DNA of 39,554 nucleotides from Peptostreptococcaceae bacterium oral taxon 113 str. W5053 (GCA_000467935.1 KI259828.1:1-39554); one strand, 5' to 3'; positions 16,093-24,050 are shown, numbered from the stretch's first letter. Notes: generated from the sequence alone by a model not told the origin. A program made the numbers and translations.

Positions 16093-16551
16093 CTATCGCA
16101 AATAAACAAGCAGCATATTTCTTAAAATATCCGCCCGCACTTCGTTTCTGTCTTTGGTTACCCTGGTTAAAGCCATATCTTCCAAAGCATGCAACATCAA
16201 TTTCCCTTCGTTTTCGGTAATAATTTCTTCGTCCAGCAAAGTTCGAACAATATGCGCCGCTTTATCTTTGGTAAGACTTTCCCCGATGGTATCGCAAATC
16301 AAATTTTTCAAACCCTCATCTTTTTCCCAGGAAAGCTTCATAATCTTGATATATCCGCTGCCCCCTCGTCTGGATTCGATATAATATCCTTTATACGGGG
16401 TAAAACGGGTGGACAATACATAATTGATTTGACTTGGAGCGCAATGAAACTGATCCGCCAAATCATTCCGACCGATTTCAATCATCCCGTCCTCCGCTTC
16501 CTGTAACATTTCCTTGATAAAACGTTCAATATAATTACTCAATCCCGCCAT
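16093..16551 (-). CDS. ctsR: Transcriptional repressor CtsR
   Basis: A 152-residue repressor of class III heat-shock genes. The winged-helix region has RNDLADQFHCAPSQINYV, and the glycine-rich wing contains RRGGSGYI, the thermosensing tetraglycine-loop region of CtsR. The C-terminal dimer domain is complete. A GTG at 16560 opens the frame, but the ATG at 16551 has AGGTG at proper spacing. It is the first gene of ctsR-mcsA-mcsB-clpC, with a perfect CtsR operator directly upstream, so it represses itself and releases on heat or after McsB action. Confidence 0.95.
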   Translation of the reverse strand: MAGLSNYIERFIKEMLQEAEDGMIEIGRNDLADQFHCAPSQINYVLSTRFTPYKGYYIESRRGGSGYIKIMKLSWEKDEGLKNLICDTIGESLTKDKAAHIVRTLLDEEIITENEGKLMLHALEDMALTRVTKDRNEVRADILRNMLLVYLR

Positions 16552-16566
16552 CGTATTCACCTCAAC

Positions 16567-16583
16567 TTTGACTTACTTTGACT
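16567..16583 (-). promoter_or_regulatory. CtsR operator
   Basis: On the minus strand this is AGTCAAA-GTA-AGTCAAA, a perfect tandem heptad repeat with the 3-bp spacing of the CtsR consensus. It lies between the -10 box and the ctsR start. Confidence 0.92.
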
Positions 16584-16589
16584 ATGAAC

Positions 16590-16618
16590 AGTATAACACA
16601 AAAATTTTCCCGCTTCAA
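16590..16618 (-). promoter_or_regulatory. Sigma-A promoter of the ctsR operon
   Basis: TTGAAG (RC of 16613-16618), 17-bp spacer, TATACT (RC of 16590-16595). The CtsR operator begins 6 bp downstream of the -10, so bound CtsR would block initiation. Confidence 0.85.
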
Positions 16619-16639
16619 GAAAAAAAATGCTTTATCTCA

Positions 16640-16669
16640 TTGACGCAAAAGACTGTTTCATGATATACT
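16640..16669 (+). promoter_or_regulatory. Promoter of the first twin secreted gene
   Basis: TTGACG (16640-16645), 18-bp spacer, TATACT (16664-16669), within a stretch of about 65 nt that is repeated ahead of the second twin gene (17504-17533). Confidence 0.8.
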
Positions 16670-16674
16670 GAAAT

Positions 16675-16701
16675 CATCGAAAATGGAAATCGTTTTCGAT
16701 G
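16675..16701 (+). promoter_or_regulatory. Leader hairpin of the first twin gene
   Basis: CATCGAAAA pairs perfectly with TTTTCGATG (16693-16701) around a 9-nt loop. It begins 5 nt after the -10 box, at about the transcription start. A related hairpin sits at the same place before the second gene. Confidence 0.6.
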
Positions 16702-16731
16702 CGAATACAAACTTTTGAAAGGAGTGAACCC

Positions 16732-17346
16732 ATGAACAAATTAAAAAGAAGTATAGCATTTTTATTGATCTTTGCACTTGTCGCCGTCTGTATCCCCCAA
16801 ATCGCATCGGCTTTAACGCCTGAAGAACTTCAAAAACTGGAAGAACTGGATAAACTGAAAAAAGAACTGGAGGATTTGGAAAAAACGATTGCAGACCTCA
16901 AAGAACAGCTTAAACTCGTAGGCGGTGGACTTCTCGGACATCAAATAAGAGGAAATTTGGAAGCAAGAGAGAAGGATCGTGAAGAACTATTGCAAAAAAT
17001 TGAAAAAAAGAGACAGGAATTGACTGAACTTGGAACTCCCGCACCGGGCACAACCAAATTGACGGCAACCGATGCGGAAGGCAGAACCTGGACGGTGGAA
17101 GCTTTGGAGTCCGCTCCGGATGCCTTAAACGGTGCGGATACCTTAAAAATTGAAAAGAACGCCAAAGGCAATTATGTGGCCAAGCTTTTTAAAGGAGGCG
17201 CGGAAATTTCTTCCAAAGGTCTTCTTTGGGTTTATCAGCCGATTCCCGCAGGCGTGACTGCCGCTCGTATCAAGGTGGACGGCGTGGAAACCACCTTCTC
17301 CGTAGTAGGCAATACCTGGAAATATGCTGCGGAGTTTAAAAAATAA
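16732..17346 (+). CDS. Secreted coiled-coil protein with a shared C-terminal module (twin A)
   Basis: A 204-residue exported protein of unknown function. A signal peptide ends near residue 27 (IASA). Residues 28-105 form a strongly charged helical, probably coiled-coil region (EELDKLKKELEDLEKTIADL). Residues 109-204 are a compact beta-rich module starting KLTATDAEGRTWTVE and ending NTWKYAAEFKK. About 83 of 96 positions of this module are identical, by eye, to the C-terminus of the next gene. There is no LPXTG motif or lipobox, so attachment, if any, may depend on the module. The ATG at 16732 follows AAAGGAG. The upstream in-frame ATG at 16699 overlaps the leader hairpin and is not used, in my view. 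Confidence 0.75.
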   Translation: MNKLKRSIAFLLIFALVAVCIPQIASALTPEELQKLEELDKLKKELEDLEKTIADLKEQLKLVGGGLLGHQIRGNLEAREKDREELLQKIEKKRQELTELGTPAPGTTKLTATDAEGRTWTVEALESAPDALNGADTLKIEKNAKGNYVAKLFKGGAEISSKGLLWVYQPIPAGVTAARIKVDGVETTFSVVGNTWKYAAEFKK

Positions 17347-17361
17347 AAAATCCGTAAAAGT

Positions 17362-17410
17362 AAAAGGCAATGTATCGGAAGCGAAAACCTTCCGCCGCAT
17401 TGCTTTTTTT
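17362..17410 (+). terminator. Terminator after twin A
   Basis: A bulged stem has GCAATG (17367-17372) pairing with CATTGC (17398-17403) and CGGAAG pairing with CTTCCG inside it. A run of seven T follows. Confidence 0.8.
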
Positions 17411-17503
17411 CGTTAAAGATTCCGAACAATGATTTCCCGAGCGGATTGGCATCCGACATAGCATGTTGTTCTTCTTTAAAAAAAGAAAGTACTCTTTGCC
17501 GCG

Positions 17504-17533
17504 TTGACGCAAAATATTCTTTTATGATATACT
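17504..17533 (+). promoter_or_regulatory. Promoter of the second twin secreted gene
   Basis: TTGACG, 18-bp spacer, TATACT, matching the promoter at 16640-16669 in hexamers, spacing and much of the spacer (CAAAA, TTT, ATGA). This points to duplication of the whole control region. Confidence 0.8.
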
Positions 17534-17541
17534 GAAAGTAA

Positions 17542-17563
17542 CGAGAACGGAAAATCGTTTTCG
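17542..17563 (+). promoter_or_regulatory. Leader hairpin of the second twin gene
   Basis: CGAGAAC (17542-17548) can pair with GTTTTCG (17557-17563) with one G-U pair. The loop region GGAAAATC resembles that of the first twin's hairpin. The stem is weaker than the one at 16675-16701, but the position relative to the promoter is the same. Confidence 0.45.
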
Positions 17564-17609
17564 GAGCTTAGCAAAGATTTTTTTCTTGTATAACAGAAAG
17601 GAGAAAGAA

Positions 17610-19010
17610 ATGAAGATGAAAAAAATAAAACGTCTTGCCGTTTTTCTCGCGTTATCGTTATGTTTATCCTGTTTGCCTCAAACTGCCTTTGCGACAAGTG
17701 TGGGAAAAATTACAACTAATTTTGATGAAATTTTTGGAGCAAGGGTCAACACGAATAATCCGGCTGAAATTGCTTTCGGAAAAAGCTCCTCGATTCCGGG
17801 AAGCTGGTATGTCATCGGCTATAACGGAAAAGGTACGGCAAATTATCCCGGTTATATCACTTTGCTCGCCTGGTCCGGACTGAAAGAAAGTCAATTTGAT
17901 GCTACGGATAATGAATATGCCGACAGTAGTTTAAAGACGAAAATCGACACCTATGTCACTTTTTCGGAATTGGAAAAATCCGCCGTTACTCCCCGCACAC
18001 TGGAAAGCGGAGTGTTTAACGGACAGGCGACCAATTGTATAGCGGGTCCGTCCATTACCGTTTCCATGTGGCCCTTATCCACAAAAGAAGCCAATGATCT
18101 TAATTCAACAATCCTTACAAGCTTAAATTATTTCTGGCTTCGCTCTCCCGGGGAAGCAAAGGATAAAGCCGCTTGGGTATATGGCGGAGTTCCCGGAGCC
18201 AACGGTGCTCCTGTCACAAATAAAAGCAAAGTCGTCCCCGCCCTTTGGATTAAAAAAGACAGTGTTTTGATGGCGACGGATATGTATACTCCGAAACCCA
18301 GCGGTCCTTTGGGCGCCAATTCATTGCAGGCCGTTCCCGTGGCAGCCGGAACAAAGGATTGGAGATTAACATTATTGGATCCGGCAAGAAGCGCTTTTGA
18401 TGCCGCATTGACTTCCACGGACAAAACTTCCGTTACTCTTGCCTATTCCGGAGCTCAGGTGGGAAGCAATGAATATCTTTCCGCCGTATTGATGGATAAC
18501 GGCGGCAATTTAACGTATTACGGACGGGTAAAAGCGCTGGAAACAATGGCGGATGCTTCCGGTCATGTGAAAATCAATATTCCCGCCGGTGTCACATTGG
18601 GCACAAACGCACAGCTGTATGTTTTCAACGAGAATCTTGATATGTCAAAGAGTGCCATTCATGATTATTCAAGCGCTTTAAAGAAAATCGACATCGGTTC
18701 CGCGCCGGCAACTTCCGGTAAACTGACGGCAACCGATCCGGATGGCAGAACCTGGACGGTGGAAGTGCCGGCGTCCGCTCCGGATGCTTTAAACGGTGCG
18801 GATACCTTAAAGATTGAGAAGAACGCCAAGGGCAATTATGTGGCAAAACTTTTTAAAGGAGGCACGGAAGTTTCTTCTAAAGGTCTTCTTTGGGTTTATC
18901 AACCGATTCCCGCAGGCGTGACCGCCAAAAAGATTAAAGTGGACGGCGTGGAAACCACCTTCTATATCGTAAATAATTGTTGGAAATATGCTGCGGAATT
19001 TAAAAAATAA
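17610..19010 (+). CDS. Secreted DUF6273-type surface protein with a shared C-terminal module (twin B)
   Basis: A 466-residue exported protein. The signal peptide ends at about residue 28 (AFA). Residues 30-220 look like a DUF6273 domain: WYVIGYNG, then YFWLRSPGEA, AAWVYGGVPG and VVPALWI. A beta-sandwich domain (about 240-365) with WRLTLLDPARS, AYSGAQVGSNEYLSA and IPAGVTLGTNAQLYVF follows. This pair of domains is common in clostridial surface proteins of unknown role. Residues 371-466 are the module shared with twin A, ending CWKYAAEFKK. There is no sortase motif. The start follows AAGGAG with 6-nt spacing and the gene has its own promoter. The function may be adhesion or envelope structure. 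That is inference. Confidence 0.78.
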   Translation: MKMKKIKRLAVFLALSLCLSCLPQTAFATSVGKITTNFDEIFGARVNTNNPAEIAFGKSSSIPGSWYVIGYNGKGTANYPGYITLLAWSGLKESQFDATDNEYADSSLKTKIDTYVTFSELEKSAVTPRTLESGVFNGQATNCIAGPSITVSMWPLSTKEANDLNSTILTSLNYFWLRSPGEAKDKAAWVYGGVPGANGAPVTNKSKVVPALWIKKDSVLMATDMYTPKPSGPLGANSLQAVPVAAGTKDWRLTLLDPARSAFDAALTSTDKTSVTLAYSGAQVGSNEYLSAVLMDNGGNLTYYGRVKALETMADASGHVKINIPAGVTLGTNAQLYVFNENLDMSKSAIHDYSSALKKIDIGSAPATSGKLTATDPDGRTWTVEVPASAPDALNGADTLKIEKNAKGNYVAKLFKGGTEVSSKGLLWVYQPIPAGVTAKKIKVDGVETTFYIVNNCWKYAAEFKK

Positions 19011-19027
19011 TCAAACCCCGCAAGACA

Positions 19028-19064
19028 AAAAAAGTGAAGCGAATGGATTTCGCTTCACTTTTTT
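19028..19064. terminator. Bidirectional terminator
   Basis: A perfect 16-bp stem (19028-19043 with 19049-19064) with a 5-nt loop, A-run on the left and T-run on the right. It serves twin B and the convergent ABC transporter pair. Confidence 0.9.
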
Positions 19065-19077
19065 GATTGATTTTATC

Positions 19078-20829
19078 CTATGAATTGCTGATTCTCCATC
19101 CTTTGGCTTTGGTGCGCGCATCGACAAAGCTTGCGTAAATACCGCCTTTGGAAAGAAGTTCGTTGTGCGTTCCTCTTTCTTTTAACTGTCCGTCATCCAC
19201 CACCAAAATTTGATCCGCATTTTCCACCGTGCTCAGTCTGTGCGCAATGGAGATAACGGTTTTGCCTTTGCAAAGTTCGTCAATGGCGGCAAGGATTTCC
19301 GCTTCGTTTTCCGGGTCTACGCTGGAAGTGGCTTCGTCCAGGAGAATGATGGGGGCATCTTTTAATAAAGCTCTGGCGATGGATATTCTTTGTTTTTCTC
19401 CGCCGGAAAGATTGGCTCCGCCTTCTCCCACAATGGTTGCATAGCCGTCTTTTTGCTCCATAATAAATTCATGGCATCTGGCTTGTTGACAAACCGCCAT
19501 AATCTCTTCGTCGGTGGCTTCCGGTTTGGCAAAGCGCACATTGTTGATAATGCTGTCGTTAAAGAGATAGACATCCTGGAAGACCATGGACAATTGTTTG
19601 AGCAAAAGTTCCGTCGGATAATTTCGAATATCCTCTCCGCCCAAAGTGATTTTTCCGTCGTTGACATCCCAAAATCGAGCCATCAGATTGACCAGTGTGG
19701 TTTTGCCCGAACCGCTGGGACCGACAATAGCCACTTTTTGTCCTTCTTTGATTTCAAAGCTGATATCTTTAATGATTTCCCGTTTGGCATCGTATTGAAA
19801 GCGAACATTTTCAAAAGCCAGGTTGAAAGGTCCTTGAACTTTTTTTATCTCTCCGTCGGGAATAGCGGGAATATTTAAAACCTGATCGATATAGGTCTGA
19901 TTGCTGGGCACTTTAACATAGAGGAAAGCGCCGTCGGATAAGGGTCCCAAGCCTAAGAAAATCATATAGGCGCCGACTGCCATGGTCAGGCTTTCCGCCA
20001 TATTGATTTGTCCGGCCATATAGAGTTTTGCCGTTAAAAGCATCAGACATACACTGGAAGCGGAGAGCAAAAATCCGTATAGCTTGGCTCGCCAGGCATA
20101 ATCCACTTCACAATGAATATCTTCTTCCTTTTTCTCCTCATAAATCCGATTGGCTTTCTGCTGTACCGTATCTTTATAGATTTTTTGATTGTCCATGGGG
20201 AAGATTTTTAATACCGACATGCCACGAATCATATCGATTACCGCAAAATTCATTCGTTGTTCAATTTCATGCTGTAGGGGAACATGGTTCATGGCGACTT
20301 TGTAAAGTCGATAGAGGACGATTGCCGCCAAGATCAATATGGGGATCATCAATAATCCCAAATACAGATGAAAACTGAAAAATCCGACAGTTAGGATGAT
20401 GGCGATGCCGAATCCGTTAATGATATCCGTCAGCAACATGACCGTATAGTTTTCCAACACGGAAATGGTCGATGTTAAAGCCCCTTGGATATTGCCCAAA
20501 CGCTGATCGTTAAAGTAGCCCATAGGTGCTTTTTTTAATTTTTCACCGGCACGCAGACGGTAGTTTTTAAACATCTCATAGCCTTCCGCTGATACCAGGC
20601 GGTCTTGCAAATATCGGAACAGAAAATGATAAAGAATGCCTCCCGCCATAATCCACAGACAATGAAGAGCCACGGAGGTATTCCACGCCTGTATATGTGA
20701 AAAAGCATAGTGAAGCGCTGCAAAAATAAATATAAAACTGAAGTCCTTTAAGAAAGCCAAAACCAAGCCTGTGATGAAAAGTTTTCGATGCTTTCCGACC
20801 AGTTCCAATACGCGTTTGAAATATCTCAT
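19078..20829 (-). CDS. ABC transporter half, fused permease and ATPase (YbtQ/IrtB-like)
   Basis: A 583-residue type IV ABC half-transporter with six membrane helices in residues 1-310 and a nucleotide-binding domain in 335-570. Walker A is GPSGSGKT (370-377), the signature LSGGEKQR (474-481) and Walker B/D-loop DEATSSVD (498-505), with the H-loop in AHRLS, so this ATPase site is complete. It starts inside the stop of the partner gene (ATGA overlap), so the two form a heterodimer made in equal amounts. The overall sequence style resembles the YbtPQ/IrtAB group that takes up ferric siderophores, but drug or peptide export cannot be excluded. Confidence 0.9.
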   Translation of the reverse strand: MRYFKRVLELVGKHRKLFITGLVLAFLKDFSFIFIFAALHYAFSHIQAWNTSVALHCLWIMAGGILYHFLFRYLQDRLVSAEGYEMFKNYRLRAGEKLKKAPMGYFNDQRLGNIQGALTSTISVLENYTVMLLTDIINGFGIAIILTVGFFSFHLYLGLLMIPILILAAIVLYRLYKVAMNHVPLQHEIEQRMNFAVIDMIRGMSVLKIFPMDNQKIYKDTVQQKANRIYEEKKEEDIHCEVDYAWRAKLYGFLLSASSVCLMLLTAKLYMAGQINMAESLTMAVGAYMIFLGLGPLSDGAFLYVKVPSNQTYIDQVLNIPAIPDGEIKKVQGPFNLAFENVRFQYDAKREIIKDISFEIKEGQKVAIVGPSGSGKTTLVNLMARFWDVNDGKITLGGEDIRNYPTELLLKQLSMVFQDVYLFNDSIINNVRFAKPEATDEEIMAVCQQARCHEFIMEQKDGYATIVGEGGANLSGGEKQRISIARALLKDAPIILLDEATSSVDPENEAEILAAIDELCKGKTVISIAHRLSTVENADQILVVDDGQLKERGTHNELLSKGGIYASFVDARTKAKGWRISNS

Positions 20830-22661
20830 GCTTCCGCCCCCTTCTTTTCATTTCCCGTATAGTGTCTCCAAAGTTTTTGATATACTTTGGATTTTTCCAT
20901 CAATTCTTCATGTTTTCCGATGGAATCAATGCTTCCCTTATTCAAAACCATAATGGCGTCGGCGCCCACAATGGTATGAAGTCTGTGTGCCACCACAATC
21001 AACGTTTTATCCTTAATCAAATGGGACAGAGCCTCTTGAATCTTGGCTTCGTTTTCCGGATCCGCATAAGCGGTGGCTTCATCCAAAATGATACAACGGG
21101 CATCGGATAACATGGCTCGAGCCAAAGTAAAACGCTGGCGTTCCCCTCCGGATAAAAGATTGCCGCAGTCTCCAGCATCGCTGTCCAATCCTTTGGGCAA
21201 ACGGGCAATCAAATCTTCACACTGTGCCAATTGTAAAGCTCTTTGAATTTCTTCTTCCGCGGCATCCGGTTTGGCAATGCGTAAATTATCCCTTAAGCTG
21301 GTGTCGAATAAAAAATTATCCTGTGCCACATAGGTGACTTCTCTCATCAGCTGTTTGACGGGAATTGCTTTTACATTGACTCCGCCATAGGAGATTTCCC
21401 CTTCCGTGGCATCGAAATATCCGGTCATCAGTTTTGCAATGGTGGATTTTCCGCTGCCGCTTTCTCCCACAATGGCAAAGACGCCTTTATGCTTCACCTG
21501 AAAGTTTGCATGATGTAAAACTTCGATGCCTTCTTCATAAGCAAAATTGACTTCTTTAAATTCAAATGCCTTGTGTACATCCAACGACACTTCCTTTTCC
21601 GGGCGAACCATTTCCGGCAGAGACATCACTTTGCGAATCATTCTCCAGTTGGTTTCAATCATGGAGTATAGTTCCATACTCATAATCAACGGAAATACGT
21701 TGGGTATAATCGCCAGAGGCAAAATCAGTCCAAGCATCAGCGTCCATAAAGTAATTTGTCCCTGCCCGTAAAGATAAACGCCTACCGGCAAGGTGCCTAT
21801 AATGGGCGAATTGACAAAGGCGAACAGAATAGCCATGGAAATCCAACTGCTCTTCCACCAGCTTAAAGTGGAGTCGAAATAGTATTTTACGGAAGCCGTA
21901 AATTTTTCGTAGCTGTTGTTGGCCTGACCGAAAGCTTTGATCACATTGATGCCGTTAACATATTCCACCACTCTGGAGTTTAAATCCTGATTGGAGTTCA
22001 TCCAGGTATACATGCGTTCTTCCCTCTTATAGAACATCAGCATCATCCCTAAGAGGATAAAGGGCAAGCTTGCAAAGCAAGCCAATCCCAAACGCCAATC
22101 CACAATCAATAAGATTATCGTCGCCAAAACGGGATGAAGCATTCGCGACGGCATCTCCGGCATGACATGAGCAATCCAATCTTCCAAAGCTCCTACCCGT
22201 TCCACAATCAAGGCTTTATAGTACCCGATGGGCATCGCCTCCACATAGCCTAACGGAGCTTTTTCCAATTTTTCACCCAGCTTTTGACGAATATTTCTTA
22301 AAATCGTAAAACTGATTCGATGGCTCTTGATACTGGACAGACAAGTCAAGCCTTTCTGCAATATCAAACAAAGGAAAGTCAGTGCCGCATAAGTCCAAAT
22401 TTTTTCAAAGTCAAATTCCTTGGTAAATAAAGTTTTTGCCATATAGGCGGCAAAAAAATAAGAAGCAAAACCCAAGCTTTCCCCGATACAGGCAAAAACA
22501 ACGGATATGCTCATCTTTGATTTTAAGTCCGGAGCAAATTCAAACATTTCTTTTTTTATAATCTTCGGACTCAAGCGATCCTCTTGCTGGGTTTTGATGG
22601 ATTTTTTAACATCCTCTTGAATTTTTTCTTCAATAGTTTGATTTTTATTCACTCTTTTCAT
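20826..22661 (-). CDS. ABC transporter half, fused permease and ATPase (YbtP/IrtA-like)
   Basis: A 611-residue partner of the downstream half-transporter. It has a charged cytoplasmic N-terminal extension of about 45 residues, a six-helix region (50-330) and an ATPase domain with Walker A GESGSGKS (399-406), signature LSGGERQR (503-510) and DEATAYADPENE (527-538). The last motif is typical of the IrtA/YbtP branch. No siderophore-interacting FAD domain (as in IrtA) is fused. An AGGAGG lies only 2 nt from the ATG. A GTG at residue 4 is an alternative start. A DtxR-like palindrome sits on the promoter, which supports metal-linked regulation. Confidence 0.88.
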   Translation of the reverse strand: MKRVNKNQTIEEKIQEDVKKSIKTQQEDRLSPKIIKKEMFEFAPDLKSKMSISVVFACIGESLGFASYFFAAYMAKTLFTKEFDFEKIWTYAALTFLCLILQKGLTCLSSIKSHRISFTILRNIRQKLGEKLEKAPLGYVEAMPIGYYKALIVERVGALEDWIAHVMPEMPSRMLHPVLATIILLIVDWRLGLACFASLPFILLGMMLMFYKREERMYTWMNSNQDLNSRVVEYVNGINVIKAFGQANNSYEKFTASVKYYFDSTLSWWKSSWISMAILFAFVNSPIIGTLPVGVYLYGQGQITLWTLMLGLILPLAIIPNVFPLIMSMELYSMIETNWRMIRKVMSLPEMVRPEKEVSLDVHKAFEFKEVNFAYEEGIEVLHHANFQVKHKGVFAIVGESGSGKSTIAKLMTGYFDATEGEISYGGVNVKAIPVKQLMREVTYVAQDNFLFDTSLRDNLRIAKPDAAEEEIQRALQLAQCEDLIARLPKGLDSDAGDCGNLLSGGERQRFTLARAMLSDARCIILDEATAYADPENEAKIQEALSHLIKDKTLIVVAHRLHTIVGADAIMVLNKGSIDSIGKHEELMEKSKVYQKLWRHYTGNEKKGAEA

Positions 22662-22677
22662 TTCCTCCTTTCTGTTT

Positions 22678-22693
22678 GTTAGTTCAAGCTAAC
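22678..22693 (-). promoter_or_regulatory. DtxR/MntR-like palindromic operator
   Basis: GTTAG and CTAAC arms separated by 6 bp (minus strand GTTAG-CTTGAA-CTAAC). TTAG-N6-CTAA is the core spacing of DtxR/IdeR iron boxes. It lies at the -10 box of the ABC operon, where a bound repressor would block transcription. Assignment to a DtxR-type protein is inference, as no such regulator is in the window. Confidence 0.45.
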
Positions 22694-22721
22694 TTTATCA
22701 CAAAAAGACTTCTCCTGTCAA
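22692..22721 (-). promoter_or_regulatory. Promoter of the ABC transporter operon
   Basis: TTGACA (RC of 22716-22721), 18-bp spacer, TAAAGT (RC of 22692-22697). The -35 is perfect and the -10 matches four of six. It touches the palindrome at 22678-22693. Confidence 0.6.
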
Positions 22722-22814
22722 TGCGTCAACCTCTCTTTTCCAGTAAATTTTCCAGGAAAATAAAAGAACCCTCGGCTTATCCGTCCATGATTCTTTTCCT
22801 TCGTTGCTCTTTAT

Positions 22815-22850
22815 TTTAAAAAAATAAACCCTTGAATGTTCAAGGGTTTA
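22815..22850 (-). terminator. Terminator after rpsI
   Basis: TAAACCCTTGAA (22825-22836) pairs perfectly with 22839-22850 around a 2-nt loop. On the minus strand it is followed by a long T-run. It ends the rplM-rpsI unit. Confidence 0.85.
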
Positions 22851-22861
22851 TAAAAAGTCCA

Positions 22862-23251
22862 TTAACGTTTGGAGAATTGAGGACTCTTACGAGCTTTCTT
22901 AAGACCGTATTTCAAACGTTCCTTCTTACGGGGATCACGGGTTAAGAATCCCGCCTGCTTTAAAATAGGACGGTATTCATCGCTTACTTCCAAAAGCGCT
23001 CTGGAAATGCCGTGACGAATCGCACCGGCCTGACCGGTGAATCCGCCGCCGTATACATTGACAAATACATCGAATTTGCCTAAAGTTTCCGTGATATTTA
23101 GCGGAGCTTTAGCGATAATCTTTAATGTTTCATAATCGAAGTATTCATCCATATCTCTTTTATTAATGATAAATTTGCCGCTGCCGTCTACAAGACGAAC
23201 GCGAGCTACAGAAGTTTTTCTTCTTCCGGTACCTTGATATTGCGTAGCCAT
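22862..23251 (-). CDS. rpsI: 30S ribosomal protein S9
   Basis: A 129-residue ribosomal protein with the S9 marks GRRKTSVARVRL near the N-terminus, GGGFTGQAGAIRHGI in the middle and the basic C-terminal tail ending SPQFSKR, which reaches the P-site tRNA. The length is standard. It follows rplM by 18 bp with an AAAGGAG site, the near-universal pairing of these genes. Confidence 0.97.
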   Translation of the reverse strand: MATQYQGTGRRKTSVARVRLVDGSGKFIINKRDMDEYFDYETLKIIAKAPLNITETLGKFDVFVNVYGGGFTGQAGAIRHGISRALLEVSDEYRPILKQAGFLTRDPRKKERLKYGLKKARKSPQFSKR

Positions 23252-23269
23252 TTATGTTCTCCTTTCCGC

Positions 23270-23698
23270 TTAGAAATTGTGGATTTCCGGTTGTTGTGCT
23301 TCGTGTCCGTGTTCCGATCCCTGATATACTCTTAATTTACGATACATTTGACGACCTAAACGGTTTTTCGGAAGCATGCCCTTTACGGCGTGTTCAATGA
23401 TTCTTTCCGGATGTTTTTCCATCATTTGCGCAAAGGAAATTTCCTTTAATCCTCCGGGATAACCGGTGTGATGGTAGTAATTCTTTTGCATTTCTTTATT
23501 TCCGGTTACACGAACCTTTTCAGCATTGATAATGATCACATAATCCCCCGTATCCATAAAGGGCGTATAGGTGGGTTTATGTTTTCCTGTCAATAGAGTG
23601 GCAACTTCGGTAGCAAGTCTGCCTAATACTTTATCCGTTGCATCAATAACAAGCCATTGATGTTCAATGGTCTTGGGTGTTGCGACATAAGATTTCAA
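23270..23698 (-). CDS. rplM: 50S ribosomal protein L13
   Basis: A 142-residue ribosomal protein with the L13 signatures DATDKVLGRLAT, GDYVIIINAEKV and GMLPKNRLGRQM. The length is standard. The start codon is TTG, 7 nt from AGGAGG. No in-frame ATG is available at a sensible place. The gene has a perfect sigma-A promoter and a structured leader of about 100 nt, so translation control by a ribosomal protein is possible. Confidence 0.97.
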   Translation of the reverse strand: MKSYVATPKTIEHQWLVIDATDKVLGRLATEVATLLTGKHKPTYTPFMDTGDYVIIINAEKVRVTGNKEMQKNYYHHTGYPGGLKEISFAQMMEKHPERIIEHAVKGMLPKNRLGRQMYRKLRVYQGSEHGHEAQQPEIHNF

Positions 23699-23797
23699 TT
23701 TCTTTCCTCCTAAACTCTTTTACATTGCCTGACTTGATAAGAGTCTTTCCTATTCATCTGCTTAAAAAGTTTCCGGGTCTTTTTAAACACTTTAAAT
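23699..23797 (-). promoter_or_regulatory. Structured 5' leader of rplM (possible L13-type leader)
   Basis: The minus-strand RNA can form one perfect 8-bp hairpin (arms 23779-23786 and 23762-23769, loop contains CCCGG) just after the transcription start. A second long-range stem (23739-23745 with 23713-23719, one G-U) brackets a 19-nt loop and ends close to the AGGAGG site. Autogenous L13 leaders are known in Firmicutes. Whether this one matches their consensus cannot be decided by eye. Confidence 0.4.
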
Positions 23798-23826
23798 ATT
23801 ATACTGAGAATCACCGGGTCTGTCAA
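23798..23826 (-). promoter_or_regulatory. Consensus promoter of rplM-rpsI
   Basis: TTGACA (RC of 23821-23826), 17-bp spacer, TATAAT (RC of 23798-23803): a perfect match to the sigma-A consensus. Confidence 0.93.
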
Positions 23827-23912
23827 TTCTTTTTTTGCGTTAAACGGCTGTTTTTTCCTCTTTTGACCAAAATACTTTTGTTAAAATTCATTCGTAAAAC
23901 TTCCCCGAATAC

Positions 23913-23941
23913 TTGACAAAAAAATGTTCCCCTGTTATACT
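23913..23941 (+). promoter_or_regulatory. Promoter of the tRNA cluster
   Basis: TTGACA (23913-23918), 17-bp spacer, TATACT (23936-23941), 35 bp upstream of the first tRNA. Confidence 0.9.
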
Positions 23942-23976
23942 TAAACAGCGTTGGATGTGAGCATTACCTGCCATTT

Positions 23977-24050
23977 GCGGGTGTAGCTCAGTGGTAGAGC
24001 ATCGGCTTCCCAAGCCGACTGCGAGGGTTCGATTCCCTTCACCCGCTCCA
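23977..24050 (+). tRNA. tRNA-Gly (anticodon CCC)
   Basis: A full cloverleaf with acceptor GCGGGTG/CACCCGC, D-arm GTAGCTCAGTGGTAGAGC, anticodon loop TTCCCAA (CCC), T-loop GGTTCGATTCC and encoded CCA. CCC is the less common glycine anticodon. Confidence 0.95.

Noticed and set aside
19390..19878. 162-residue plus-strand open frame
   Set aside because: Antisense shadow of the ABC ATPase domain, with no start signals.
22726..22735. TTGACGCA on the minus strand near the ABC promoter, resembling the twin-gene promoters
   Set aside because: No matching -10 box at 17-18 bp and no leader hairpin. The match is only eight bases and probably chance.
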